Source: Nitrososphaeraceae archaeon
GTDB taxonomy: Archaea; Thermoproteota; Nitrososphaeria; Nitrososphaerales; Nitrososphaeraceae
Assembly: GCA_025922735.1 (NCBI GenBank)
Contig: JAICHI010000102.1
Location: forward strand, 1-5,254
DNA length: 5,254 nucleotides
Direction of reading: 5' to 3'
The notes below the pieces were generated by a model. It was not told the DNA's origin and did no database searches. It worked only from the letters and a program-made list of their open reading frames with translations. Shown piece by piece: positions 1 through 4,550 of this stretch (position 1 is the first letter of the stretch; each line of letters opens with the position of its first letter). The position numbers were made by a program, and so were the translations under genes.

Positions 1-13
1 GAAATTGTATAAA

Positions 14-40
14 TCTTAAATAGATATAATGCATAAATAC
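14..40 (+). promoter_or_regulatory. TATA-type promoter of the zinc-ribbon/LpdD-like/UbiD operon
   Basis: This AT-rich stretch contains TCTTAAATAG at 14-23, a good match to an archaeal box A, and a second candidate, GCATAAATAC, at 31-40. Archaeal transcription normally starts about 25 bases downstream of the TATA centre. The first box would therefore start the transcript near 43-46, almost exactly where the leader hairpin begins; the second would start it near 60. The coincidence with the hairpin favours the first. The start site is inferred. Confidence 0.5.
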
Positions 41-42
41 TG

Positions 43-105
43 CTGGTAAGGACTAACTGAGGCTTATAAAGCCCTAAGCACGTGTGTGTTAGTCGTTATT
101 ACCAG
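43..105 (+). ncRNA. structured 5' leader hairpin, possible cis-regulatory RNA
   Basis: Two perfect 7-bp helices stack on each other: CTGGTAA (43-49) with TTACCAG (99-105), and GACTAAC (51-57) with GTTAGTC (88-94). They are separated by an asymmetric internal loop, G50 against GTTA 95-98. Inside sits a small hairpin, GGCTT (61-65) with AAGCC (69-73). It competes with an alternative pairing of GCTTA (62-66) with TAAGC (75-79), so the apex can adopt two exclusive folds. The base of the stem ends inside the ribosome-binding site (104-110). The pairing is seen in sequence. A regulatory role (riboswitch-like, protein-bound leader, or autoregulation by the downstream zinc ribbon) is inference. The inverted repeat could instead be a DNA operator. 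Confidence 0.5.
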
Positions 106-110
106 GTGAT
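104..110 (+). promoter_or_regulatory. Shine-Dalgarno site of the zinc-ribbon gene
   Basis: AGGTGAT is a 7-base match to the complement of the conserved archaeal 16S rRNA 3' end, with 8 bases before the ATG at 119. It is the clearest ribosome-binding site in the window. Its first two bases (104-105) are paired in the leader stem, so folding could affect access. Confidence 0.7.
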
Positions 111-118
111 AAGAGAAA

Positions 119-370
119 ATGACTTGTAAAGGTATATGTATCCGTCACAAGGCACAAAAGCCTGTTGGTTCAGGCAGATATGCCAGCGGACAAAAAAGAT
201 GCCAGATATGCGAGATATTCATAAAGTGGGATGGTCTTTGGTGCCCATGCTGTGGATATAGGCTGAGAACTAAGCCTAGGAATTTAAAGTACAAGGCAAA
301 ACTGAGGGCGAGGACGAGGAAGCAAAATGAGCTCAAAGTTGCCAAGCCGATTACTGTTCGCATAAGGTAA
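119..370 (+). CDS. small Cys-rich zinc-ribbon, strongly basic protein
   Basis: This 83-residue protein has three pairs of potential zinc ligands: Cys3 and Cys7, a CxxC at 28-31, and a CPCC cluster at 42-45. The last two pairs would form a classic four-Cys zinc ribbon, framed by aromatic residues (Phe34, Trp37, Trp41). The region after residue 47 is very rich in Lys and Arg, which suggests nucleic-acid binding. I recognise the general pattern (GRYA-GQKRCQ-C-IF, then W-CPCCG-RLRTKPRN) as that of a small protein common in thaumarchaea, but I know no assigned function. The start is fixed by the Shine-Dalgarno site at 104-110. The next gene begins 4 bases after its stop, so it leads an operon with the LpdD-like and UbiD genes. 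It could be a transcription or RNA-binding factor; that is inference from charge and zinc ligands. Confidence 0.85.
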   Translation: MTCKGICIRHKAQKPVGSGRYASGQKRCQICEIFIKWDGLWCPCCGYRLRTKPRNLKYKAKLRARTRKQNELKVAKPITVRIR

Positions 371-374
371 ACCA

Positions 375-737
375 ATGGAAAACGAGCCGCAGGTTCATGT
401 AACCAACATCCTCAGCCCAAGCACTGGACGAAATTTTTTTCTCAGCACAACTTTTTTCCAAAATGGCTGCTTTATCGTGTTAACAGAAGGCGAGCCACGC
501 ATAGGTGCCGTTTCTATAGCAATCAGTGCGTCAAACAAGATTAGCACTGCTAAGGTCATACCCAGCAAATACGATTCAATTTTTATCAATACTGTGGCAC
601 AGAAAGTATCATCTATGATAAATGGCATATCATTGGTATCGCTACACAGCATGAGTCAGCTTCAGCTTGACGACATGAAAGCAATTATGGAAGAGGTAAT
701 GAATACTGTCAGTAGCAAAAGCCATGAAAAAAAGTAG
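375..737 (+). CDS. LpdD/PAC-like protein, putative prenylated-flavin chaperone for UbiD
   Basis: This is a 120-residue protein without signal peptide or membrane segment. Its core (about residues 26-111) shows a beta strand, then EPRIGAVSIAI at 40-50, a Ser-Thr step near 57-58, a Pro-Ser-Lys-Tyr turn at 63-66, a helix, a second strand reading ISLVSLHSM (85-93), and a final helix. This order resembles the small LpdD-like family, distant relatives of proteasome-assembly chaperones. Those genes often lie beside ubiD-type decarboxylase genes, and the family is described as handling prenylated FMN during UbiD maturation. The family call comes from my memory of the pattern (pHIGAVala, later an H preceding the last helix). 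The strongest support is the neighbour: the 3' end overlaps the UbiD gene by 14 bases, implying coupled translation. It could instead be an archaeal PAC-type proteasome chaperone. AAGGT at 364-368 may be a weak ribosome-binding site. Confidence 0.72.
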   Translation: MENEPQVHVTNILSPSTGRNFFLSTTFFQNGCFIVLTEGEPRIGAVSIAISASNKISTAKVIPSKYDSIFINTVAQKVSSMINGISLVSLHSMSQLQLDDMKAIMEEVMNTVSSKSHEKK

Positions 738-2094
738 CACAGATTTACGCAGTTTCTTGTTGATGCTCCAGAATGAGAATGAACTTGTCCACGTAAAGCG
801 CGACGTTAATCCTGAATATGAAATTGCAGCGGTTACTGCAAGATTGGACGGCAAGCAGGCAGTAATCTTTGAGAAGGTGCGCGGGAGTAAGAGCAGAGTT
901 GTGTCCAATGTCGTATCAACCCCCAGAAGGTTTTACCTCGCTCTTGGTGGTACGTCTCACAAAGCAAATGAAGCAGATGTCAAGAAAAATATCCATGCCC
1001 GCGTTACTGAAGCTCTTCATAGCCTATCAGAGCCACCAAGGACTCAAGATCCCGCGCTATTTGAAGAGAACTCGTCTAGAAATTTATATGATCTTCCAAT
1101 AGTTACGCATTTTGAAAAGGATGCCGGACCGTTCATTACGTCCTCGATAGTATTTTCAGAGAATCAGGAAAACGGCAAGCAGAACCAGTCGACTCACAGG
1201 CTCCTGCGCCTTGATGACCATCATATGGCAATACGCATGGTAGAGGGCAGACATCTTCACAAGTGCTTCACTTACGCTCGCGACCATGGCGAAGACTTGA
1301 AAATTGCAGTAGGGATCGGAGTCCATCCCGCAGTTAATATTGCCGCCGCATATCAGGCAGCATATGGTGTCGATGAAATGCTGATAGCCAACTCGCTCCT
1401 TGAGGGCAAGCTTATACTCTCAAAGACAAGCTATTCGCAGGTCTATGTGCCAAGTCATGCCGAGATCGTTCTCGAAGGAAGGATCCTAACTGACAAGACA
1501 CATGAGGAATGGATGGTCGAAATGCTCCGTACATATGATTTCAAACGCAAGCAGCCAGTCTTTGAGCTTGAGAGGATAATGTTCCGCGACAATGCCATCT
1601 ACCACGATATCCTGCCTGGCTATGCCGAGCATCGCCTGCTGATGGGTTTGCCGGTTGAGGCAAAAATGTATGAGTACATTAAAAATGTGGTTCCTACCAC
1701 TCAGTCGGTACATCTTACAGATGGTGGCAGCAACTGGCTATCAGCAGTGATACAGATAAGCAAGCGCTTGGAGGGCGAACCTAAGAATGCCCTCTTGGCG
1801 GCATTTACGGCTCATCCCTCGCTCAAGATGGCGATAGTTGTAGATGACGATATCAGCCCCATCGACCCAATTGCAGTCGAGTATGCAATCGCCACAAGGT
1901 GTCAAGCCGATAGAGACTTCATCATAATTCCAAATGTAAAAGGATCTAGTCTAGACCCATCAAGCGACCAGGATAACCTACTCACAACGAAGGTGGGCAT
2001 CGATGCGACTGCGACCATACACAAATCAAAGGAGAGGTTTGAGATCGCCAAAATCCCTGGAGAAGAAAACGTAAAACTTTCTAATTACCTTTAG
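724..2094 (+). CDS. UbiD family prenyl-FMN-dependent decarboxylase
   Basis: This 456-residue protein fits the UbiD family, cytosolic enzymes that reversibly decarboxylate unsaturated acids using prenylated FMN made by UbiX. The N-terminus (DLRSFLLML at 7-15) and the AVIFEKVRG segment (46-54) are typical. The segment THRLLRL (157-163) carries Arg159, the likely match to the catalytic Arg. AEIVLEGRI (246-254) is followed by Glu261 and Glu266, five residues apart, as in the catalytic Glu pair of the EGPFGE motif. The C-terminal part has VVDDDI (372-377), IATRCQADRD (389-398), SLDPSS (409-414) and K-GIDAT (423-429), all family signatures. The EGPFGE loop itself is replaced by EEWMVE, which is unusual. 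Possible roles are anhydromevalonate phosphate decarboxylation in the archaeal mevalonate pathway, a menaquinone-type decarboxylation, or another acid; sequence alone does not decide. The start lies inside the LpdD-like gene, with no clear ribosome-binding site, suggesting coupling. Confidence 0.92.
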   Translation: MKKSSTDLRSFLLMLQNENELVHVKRDVNPEYEIAAVTARLDGKQAVIFEKVRGSKSRVVSNVVSTPRRFYLALGGTSHKANEADVKKNIHARVTEALHSLSEPPRTQDPALFEENSSRNLYDLPIVTHFEKDAGPFITSSIVFSENQENGKQNQSTHRLLRLDDHHMAIRMVEGRHLHKCFTYARDHGEDLKIAVGIGVHPAVNIAAAYQAAYGVDEMLIANSLLEGKLILSKTSYSQVYVPSHAEIVLEGRILTDKTHEEWMVEMLRTYDFKRKQPVFELERIMFRDNAIYHDILPGYAEHRLLMGLPVEAKMYEYIKNVVPTTQSVHLTDGGSNWLSAVIQISKRLEGEPKNALLAAFTAHPSLKMAIVVDDDISPIDPIAVEYAIATRCQADRDFIIIPNVKGSSLDPSSDQDNLLTTKVGIDATATIHKSKERFEIAKIPGEENVKLSNYL

Positions 2095-2106
2095 ATCATC
2101 ACAAGA

Positions 2107-2115
2107 GATTAAATT
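2107..2115 (+). promoter_or_regulatory. candidate TATA box for the two-gene operon at 2148
   Basis: GATTAAATT lies in the 53-base gap after the UbiD gene, centred about 36 bases before the next ATG. A transcript would start near 2137 and have a leader of about 10 bases. No good Shine-Dalgarno site precedes the ATG, which fits a nearly leaderless message. Read-through from the upstream operon is also possible, since I see no terminator in the gap. Confidence 0.35.
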
Positions 2116-2147
2116 ACCTTTACCTCCTAGAGAATAGAGTAGTAGTT

Positions 2148-2477
2148 ATGAAGCCCAATAATTATGCTATGAAGGACTGGCATCTTGAACATGTTGAAAA
2201 GGTGATCCTCCGTTTCATAAGGGGCATTTCTCCTGACGCTTCTTCTTTTGAAAAACGAAATTACAAAAGATATAGTACAGTTTCAAGCTGTGCCAAGCAA
2301 ATTGAATATGACATCAAGCATGGAGTCTCAACAGATGAAGTGCTAGATGTTGTCAGAAAGATAAGGCACGACAAGAAGTTTCATGACTTGCAAAAGAATC
2401 CAGAATCTCTACAGCGGCTCGATGAGCTTGAAAGGCAGATCTCTGTTCCAAAAAAAGTGACTTCGACGTGGTATTAG
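2148..2477 (+). CDS. small helical protein of unknown function
   Basis: I do not recognise this 109-residue protein. It is highly charged, has no signal peptide, membrane segment or Cys motif, and is predicted by eye to be mostly helical. There is an N-terminal helix near residues 10-26 (WHLEHVEKVILRFIRG), a second near 45-57, a third at about 62-75 (DEVLDVVRKIRHDKK) and a fourth at 84-95. The spacing of hydrophobic residues suggests a compact helical bundle. An internal Met at residue 8 (2169) is an alternative start; neither has a clear ribosome-binding site. Only 3 bases separate its stop from the next gene, so the two are very probably co-transcribed and may act together. The reading frame is coding-like, and nothing suggests a fragment. 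Confidence 0.75.
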   Translation: MKPNNYAMKDWHLEHVEKVILRFIRGISPDASSFEKRNYKRYSTVSSCAKQIEYDIKHGVSTDEVLDVVRKIRHDKKFHDLQKNPESLQRLDELERQISVPKKVTSTWY

Positions 2478-2480
2478 AAA

Positions 2481-3047
2481 ATGTCCGAATACCGCTTTAC
2501 TGACGGCAATCTCCTCGTTCTATATGCCATACACAAAAGTAAACCGGAAGCAGCGGATGGCGAGCTCCCCGATTACATCAAAGAGCGCATAAAGGTCGGC
2601 CTCGAAACCTATGGCATGATCATGAGGTCAAGGCCAGACAAGCATAAGACTATGGTAATGATAGTAGGGGCTCCTGAGCCGGCTGAAAAGGTTAAACAGG
2701 AACTAGTGAAAGGGGGAATCAGAGACGAAATTATTGCAATAGATACTGACTCGCAGAACATGGCTCAGACAATCAGCAGAATGGCAGATATGATAAAGGC
2801 CAAACCAAATCCGCCTTTTATCTACTTTATCGGATCAGTTTGGCTGCACGACATTTTCAAGTCGACAGTCGTGGCCAGGCTTAAAGGCTACAAGGTACAG
2901 TTCTACGGCGCCCTTGATCACCGACCAGTAGATGAGGTGGAGAGAGAAAAGGCACTTGATGTTCCCAAAAAAAGTATAGAAAACTACAAGCAGCAGGCCA
3001 AAAACAAGGCAGTTGATATGCTGCTTAATATTATATTTCCTGAATAA
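2481..3047 (+). CDS. uncharacterised protein with weak DUF218/YdcF-like pattern
   Basis: This is a 188-residue soluble protein. Residues 57-63 form a hydrophobic strand ending in Gly (MVMIVGA). A helix ending in KGGI (77-80), a strand DEIIAID (82-88), then SQN-AQTI (91-98) and a helix follow. The next strand, FIYFIGS (113-119), leads to WLHDIFKSTVVARLKGYKV (121-139). This order resembles the DUF218 (YdcF/SanA-like) fold: an alternating alpha/beta pattern with a Gly-rich first strand, an S-NT-EN-like segment, and a VTS-H-RA-like segment before a 'G-V' strand. The key TS and RA residues differ, so the link is tentative and no enzymatic role is claimed. The C-terminal tail (from about 150) is highly charged and helical. 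It lies 3 bases after the preceding small gene, in the same probable operon. Confidence 0.78.
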   Translation: MSEYRFTDGNLLVLYAIHKSKPEAADGELPDYIKERIKVGLETYGMIMRSRPDKHKTMVMIVGAPEPAEKVKQELVKGGIRDEIIAIDTDSQNMAQTISRMADMIKAKPNPPFIYFIGSVWLHDIFKSTVVARLKGYKVQFYGALDHRPVDEVEREKALDVPKKSIENYKQQAKNKAVDMLLNIIFPE

Positions 3048-3223
3048 GATTTTATAATATACTTAGCAAGGACAGGTACAATAAGCAATCATCGTTTAGT
3101 TTGAAACTGCGGCACTAGTTCAATTACAGCTATTAACGAAATCTCAGTTATCACACTTCAAACAGAGTCTAGGATATACCATCACAATGACAATATTAGG
3201 TCTACTGTCTTGCTAATATACAC
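3048..3223. other. non-coding stretch upstream of the tRNA promoter
   Basis: I see no gene here on either strand. It begins with an AT-rich tract (3048-3065, GATTTTATAATATACTTA) that may serve as a weak terminator for the operon ending at 3047. It contains a 15-base near-copy of the tRNA D-arm at 3089-3103 (reported separately). A 7-bp inverted repeat, ATATTAG (3193-3199) with CTAATAT (3213-3219), sits just before the tRNA TATA box. The repeat may be chance in AT-rich DNA or an operator. Confidence 0.5.
3089..3103 (+). repeat. partial near-copy of the tRNA-Gly acceptor/D-arm
   Basis: TCATCGTTTAGTTTG matches 14 of 15 bases of the tRNA segment at 3262-3276 (end of the acceptor strand through the D-loop GG), 173 bases upstream and on the same strand. 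The single difference is T3096 against C3269. Flanking sequence does not continue the match: no acceptor stem pairs here, and a later AGTTCAAT (3117-3124) only loosely recalls a T-loop. It may be a decayed tRNA fragment, an old recombination scar, or coincidence. Confidence 0.35.
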
Positions 3224-3231
3224 TATATATA
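3224..3231 (+). promoter_or_regulatory. TATA box of tRNA-Gly
   Basis: TATATATA is centred about 30 bases before the first base of the mature tRNA, the normal spacing for an archaeal tRNA promoter. The transcript would start a few bases upstream of 3258, and RNase P would remove the short leader. Confidence 0.7.
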
Positions 3232-3257
3232 GGGTCTGATTAGGACTAGGGAGTACC

Positions 3258-3347
3258 GCGGTCATCGTCTAGTTTGGTCAGGACACTGGCCTTCCATGCA
3301 AAATGCGAAGTTAGCCCGTAACCCGGGTTCAAATCCCGGTGACCGCA
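3258..3347 (+). tRNA. tRNA-Gly(TCC) with a 16-base intron at 37/38
   Basis: A full cloverleaf is visible. The 7-bp acceptor pairs GCGGTCA (3258-3264) with TGACCGC (3340-3346), followed by discriminator A3347; CCA is not encoded. The D-arm uses 3267-3270 and 3281-3284 and has GG in the loop. The T-arm pairs CCGGG (3323-3327) with CCCGG (3335-3339) around TTCAAAT. The anticodon is TCC at 3293-3295, reading GGA and possibly other Gly codons. The anticodon stem is 3286-3290 with 3314-3318 and contains a T-C mismatch at 28-42 (T3287, C3317), which is unusual. The exons give a 74-base mature tRNA. It has its own TATA box upstream and a T-rich tract downstream. Confidence 0.95.
3297..3312 (+). other. 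archaeal tRNA intron with canonical bulge-helix-bulge
   Basis: The intron TGCAAAATGCGAAGTT lies between positions 37 and 38. The exon bases CTTC (3291-3294) pair with intron GAAG (3307-3310), forming the 4-bp central helix. The 3-base bulges are CA/T (cut after 3296) and TT/A (cut after 3312). GCA (3298-3300) pairs with TGC (3304-3306) around a three-A loop. This is the standard substrate of the archaeal splicing endonuclease, here with a very short intron-internal hairpin. Confidence 0.9.
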
Positions 3348-3350
3348 TAA

Positions 3351-3374
3351 TTCGTCTTCTTCTTATTCTCTTTT
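3351..3374 (+). terminator. T-rich termination tract after tRNA-Gly
   Basis: A pyrimidine tract rich in T (several TT and TCTT runs, ending in TTTT at 3371-3374) begins 4 bases after the tRNA. Archaeal RNA polymerase ends transcription at such T-rich tracts. It abuts the stop codon of the converging - strand gene. Confidence 0.55.
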
Positions 3375-3943
3375 CATAGTTCACTTGAGAATCTCTTTTC
3401 CTGCAGCGTCGTGCCGGATTCAATTGTGGCAGTGCCACTGATACTCCAATTGATATCAGTGCTGTTATTCAGTATCCTGCTAAAGAGAGTCGCCATCTCA
3501 TCAGTATATTGCAATGTCAACGTGTCAGATATAGTCACTGGTTGGTTTGAAAAGAACGCGGGCCTGCCGTTAACAGGAACATCCTCATATGATATCGTAT
3601 CTGATCCTACTCGAGCACCATCTGCAAATAGATCGTATACGATCCTTGAAGTCGTTAGAGTGAATTCATTAGTGTTTGTTATCTGCAGCGCCACCCTAAG
3701 ATCAAGCCTTTGTTCGCCTTCGCTGCCTGATAGGAGTTCGACCCCTGTCAGTTGGACTGCGACTTTCTCTAGGTCAAATGGCGTTTGTACAATAAGCGGA
3801 TAGAAAATGATTGCAAGGGCGACTGCAGCAATGGCACCAATAAGCACAAGTCTTCGCGGGCCTATTATCAAGTACGGTGCTAGCTGTCTAATAGAGCTGA
3901 TTAAAACCTTTCTGGAATAAGACGCTATTTTGCTCATTTTCAT
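3374..3943 (-). CDS. membrane-anchored LEA14-like (LEA type 2) protein
   Basis: Read from the Met at 3943 this is a 189-residue protein. A basic N-terminus is followed by one membrane helix at about residues 32-52 (LVLIGAIAAVALAIIFYPLI). Then comes an extracytoplasmic domain of about 120 residues resembling LEA14/WHy domains: VALQITNTNEFTL (85-97), a YDLFADGARVGSD segment (103-115), a PVNGRPAFF turn, and alternating strands ending SISGTATI. Such domains occur in desiccation or stress proteins and in archaeal surface proteins; the role here is unknown. The frame stays open to an ATG at 4025-4027. That start would touch the shared TATA element at 4028-4037, upstream of the expected transcription start near 4007, so the internal Met (3943, or 3937 two codons later) is preferred. 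Neither has a convincing ribosome-binding site. It converges on the tRNA gene. Confidence 0.82.
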   Translation of the reverse strand: MKMSKIASYSRKVLISSIRQLAPYLIIGPRRLVLIGAIAAVALAIIFYPLIVQTPFDLEKVAVQLTGVELLSGSEGEQRLDLRVALQITNTNEFTLTTSRIVYDLFADGARVGSDTISYEDVPVNGRPAFFSNQPVTISDTLTLQYTDEMATLFSRILNNSTDINWSISGTATIESGTTLQEKRFSSEL

Positions 3944-4027
3944 GTTGTTAGCGCTATTGCTGTGGAGGTGCAGTCTCCAGATAGTCTCGACTAATTCGAT
4001 TTGATGACTGCCTAGATGCAGCATCAA

Positions 4028-4037
4028 TAATATATTA
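4028..4037. promoter_or_regulatory. palindromic TATA element shared by divergent genes
   Basis: TAATATATTA is a perfect 10-base palindrome. On the + strand its centre lies about 24 bases before the ATG at 4056, so that transcript would be essentially leaderless. On the - strand it would start a transcript near 4007, upstream of the preferred LEA14-like start at 3943. No other TATA-like element is visible in this gap. Use in both directions is inferred from spacing and symmetry. Confidence 0.5.
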
Positions 4038-4055
4038 CGAAAATGTGAAAATCAT

Positions 4056-4550
4056 ATGGCGGTAGCAGACGGCCTTGTGACCTGGGTGCATCTCTTAGCT
4101 GCCTCAATATGGGTTGGAGGCTCGATTTTTCTCGGAATCGTGCTTGTTCCTGTTCTCAAATCGCATACGAAGACGCTTGAGGAGATGGTTGCATTGATGG
4201 TCAAGATCGGCAGGCGATTTAACAAGATAACTATACCTGCGTTTGCAGCCTTGATAGCAAGCGGTATATACAACTCCCGCGCCTTCTTCGGAGAGCCTGG
4301 TGCAGTACTTGACACGACATATGGCATTATCTTACTAATTAAAGTCATCCTAGTCATAGGAACCATTGTAGCATATATTGTACATATCAGGCTACTGGAT
4401 GCCGACATGGAGCGTAAGATACTATCAGGACAAGGCGGAAACATCTACGTTCAATCAGTTCGAATTAAGATAATCATCCTAGGTGAGGTCATTGTCGTCT
4501 TGTCAGTTGCAATACTGCTCTTGGCAGCACTGCTTGATAGTGGCATCTAG
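4056..4550 (+). CDS. CopD-like four-helix integral membrane protein
   Basis: This 164-residue membrane protein has four hydrophobic helices at about 8-32, 58-74, 89-110 and 138-160. The first carries the pattern WVHLLAASIWVGG (10-22), with His12, Trp19 and the Gly pair, ending at Pro32. This resembles the CopD/DUF-type superfamily of copper-resistance and haem-linked membrane proteins, where a His in the first helix and the W-GG motif are shared features. The second segment has IGRRFNKITIPA (51-62), also typical, and His110 ends the third helix. Copper or haem transport is possible by family but not shown. The start is set by the TATA element 24 bases upstream, giving a leaderless message. 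Its stop overlaps the converging rtcA stop within CTAG. Confidence 0.82.
   Translation: MAVADGLVTWVHLLAASIWVGGSIFLGIVLVPVLKSHTKTLEEMVALMVKIGRRFNKITIPAFAALIASGIYNSRAFFGEPGAVLDTTYGIILLIKVILVIGTIVAYIVHIRLLDADMERKILSGQGGNIYVQSVRIKIIILGEVIVVLSVAILLLAALLDSGI

Noticed and set aside
43..105. Leader hairpin as the end of a small transposable element
   Set aside because: There is no flanking target duplication, no second copy in the window, and the arms fit an RNA stem ending at the ribosome-binding site.
57..112. C/D-box-like elements (CTGA at 57-60, GTGATAA at 106-112) in the leader
   Set aside because: The order is D before C, the C-like box has a mismatch and doubles as the ribosome-binding site, and no terminal stem joins them; it does not form a C/D guide RNA.
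869..1102. Second + strand frame inside the UbiD gene
   Set aside because: It overlaps a strongly supported UbiD coding region in another frame and shows no recognisable features.
3187..3216. Nine-codon frame starting at ATG 3187
   Set aside because: Too short, without a ribosome-binding site, and it runs into the tRNA promoter region.
3076..3797. Shared 11-mer GTACAATAAGC at 3076-3086 and 3787-3797
   Set aside because: One copy is inside a coding region and the other intergenic, with no flanking similarity; an 11-base match in a window this size is expected by chance.
3411..3803. Long + strand open frame opposite the LEA14-like gene
   Set aside because: It is the antisense of a well-supported gene, has no start signals, and its translation shows no family pattern.
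3944..4027. 28-codon N-terminal extension of the LEA14-like protein
   Set aside because: The extension would start at the edge of the shared TATA element, upstream of the expected transcript start, and does not look like a signal peptide.
4052..4444. - strand open frame opposite the CopD-like gene
   Set aside because: The + strand frame has a clear CopD-like motif and promoter; the antisense frame is a shadow.
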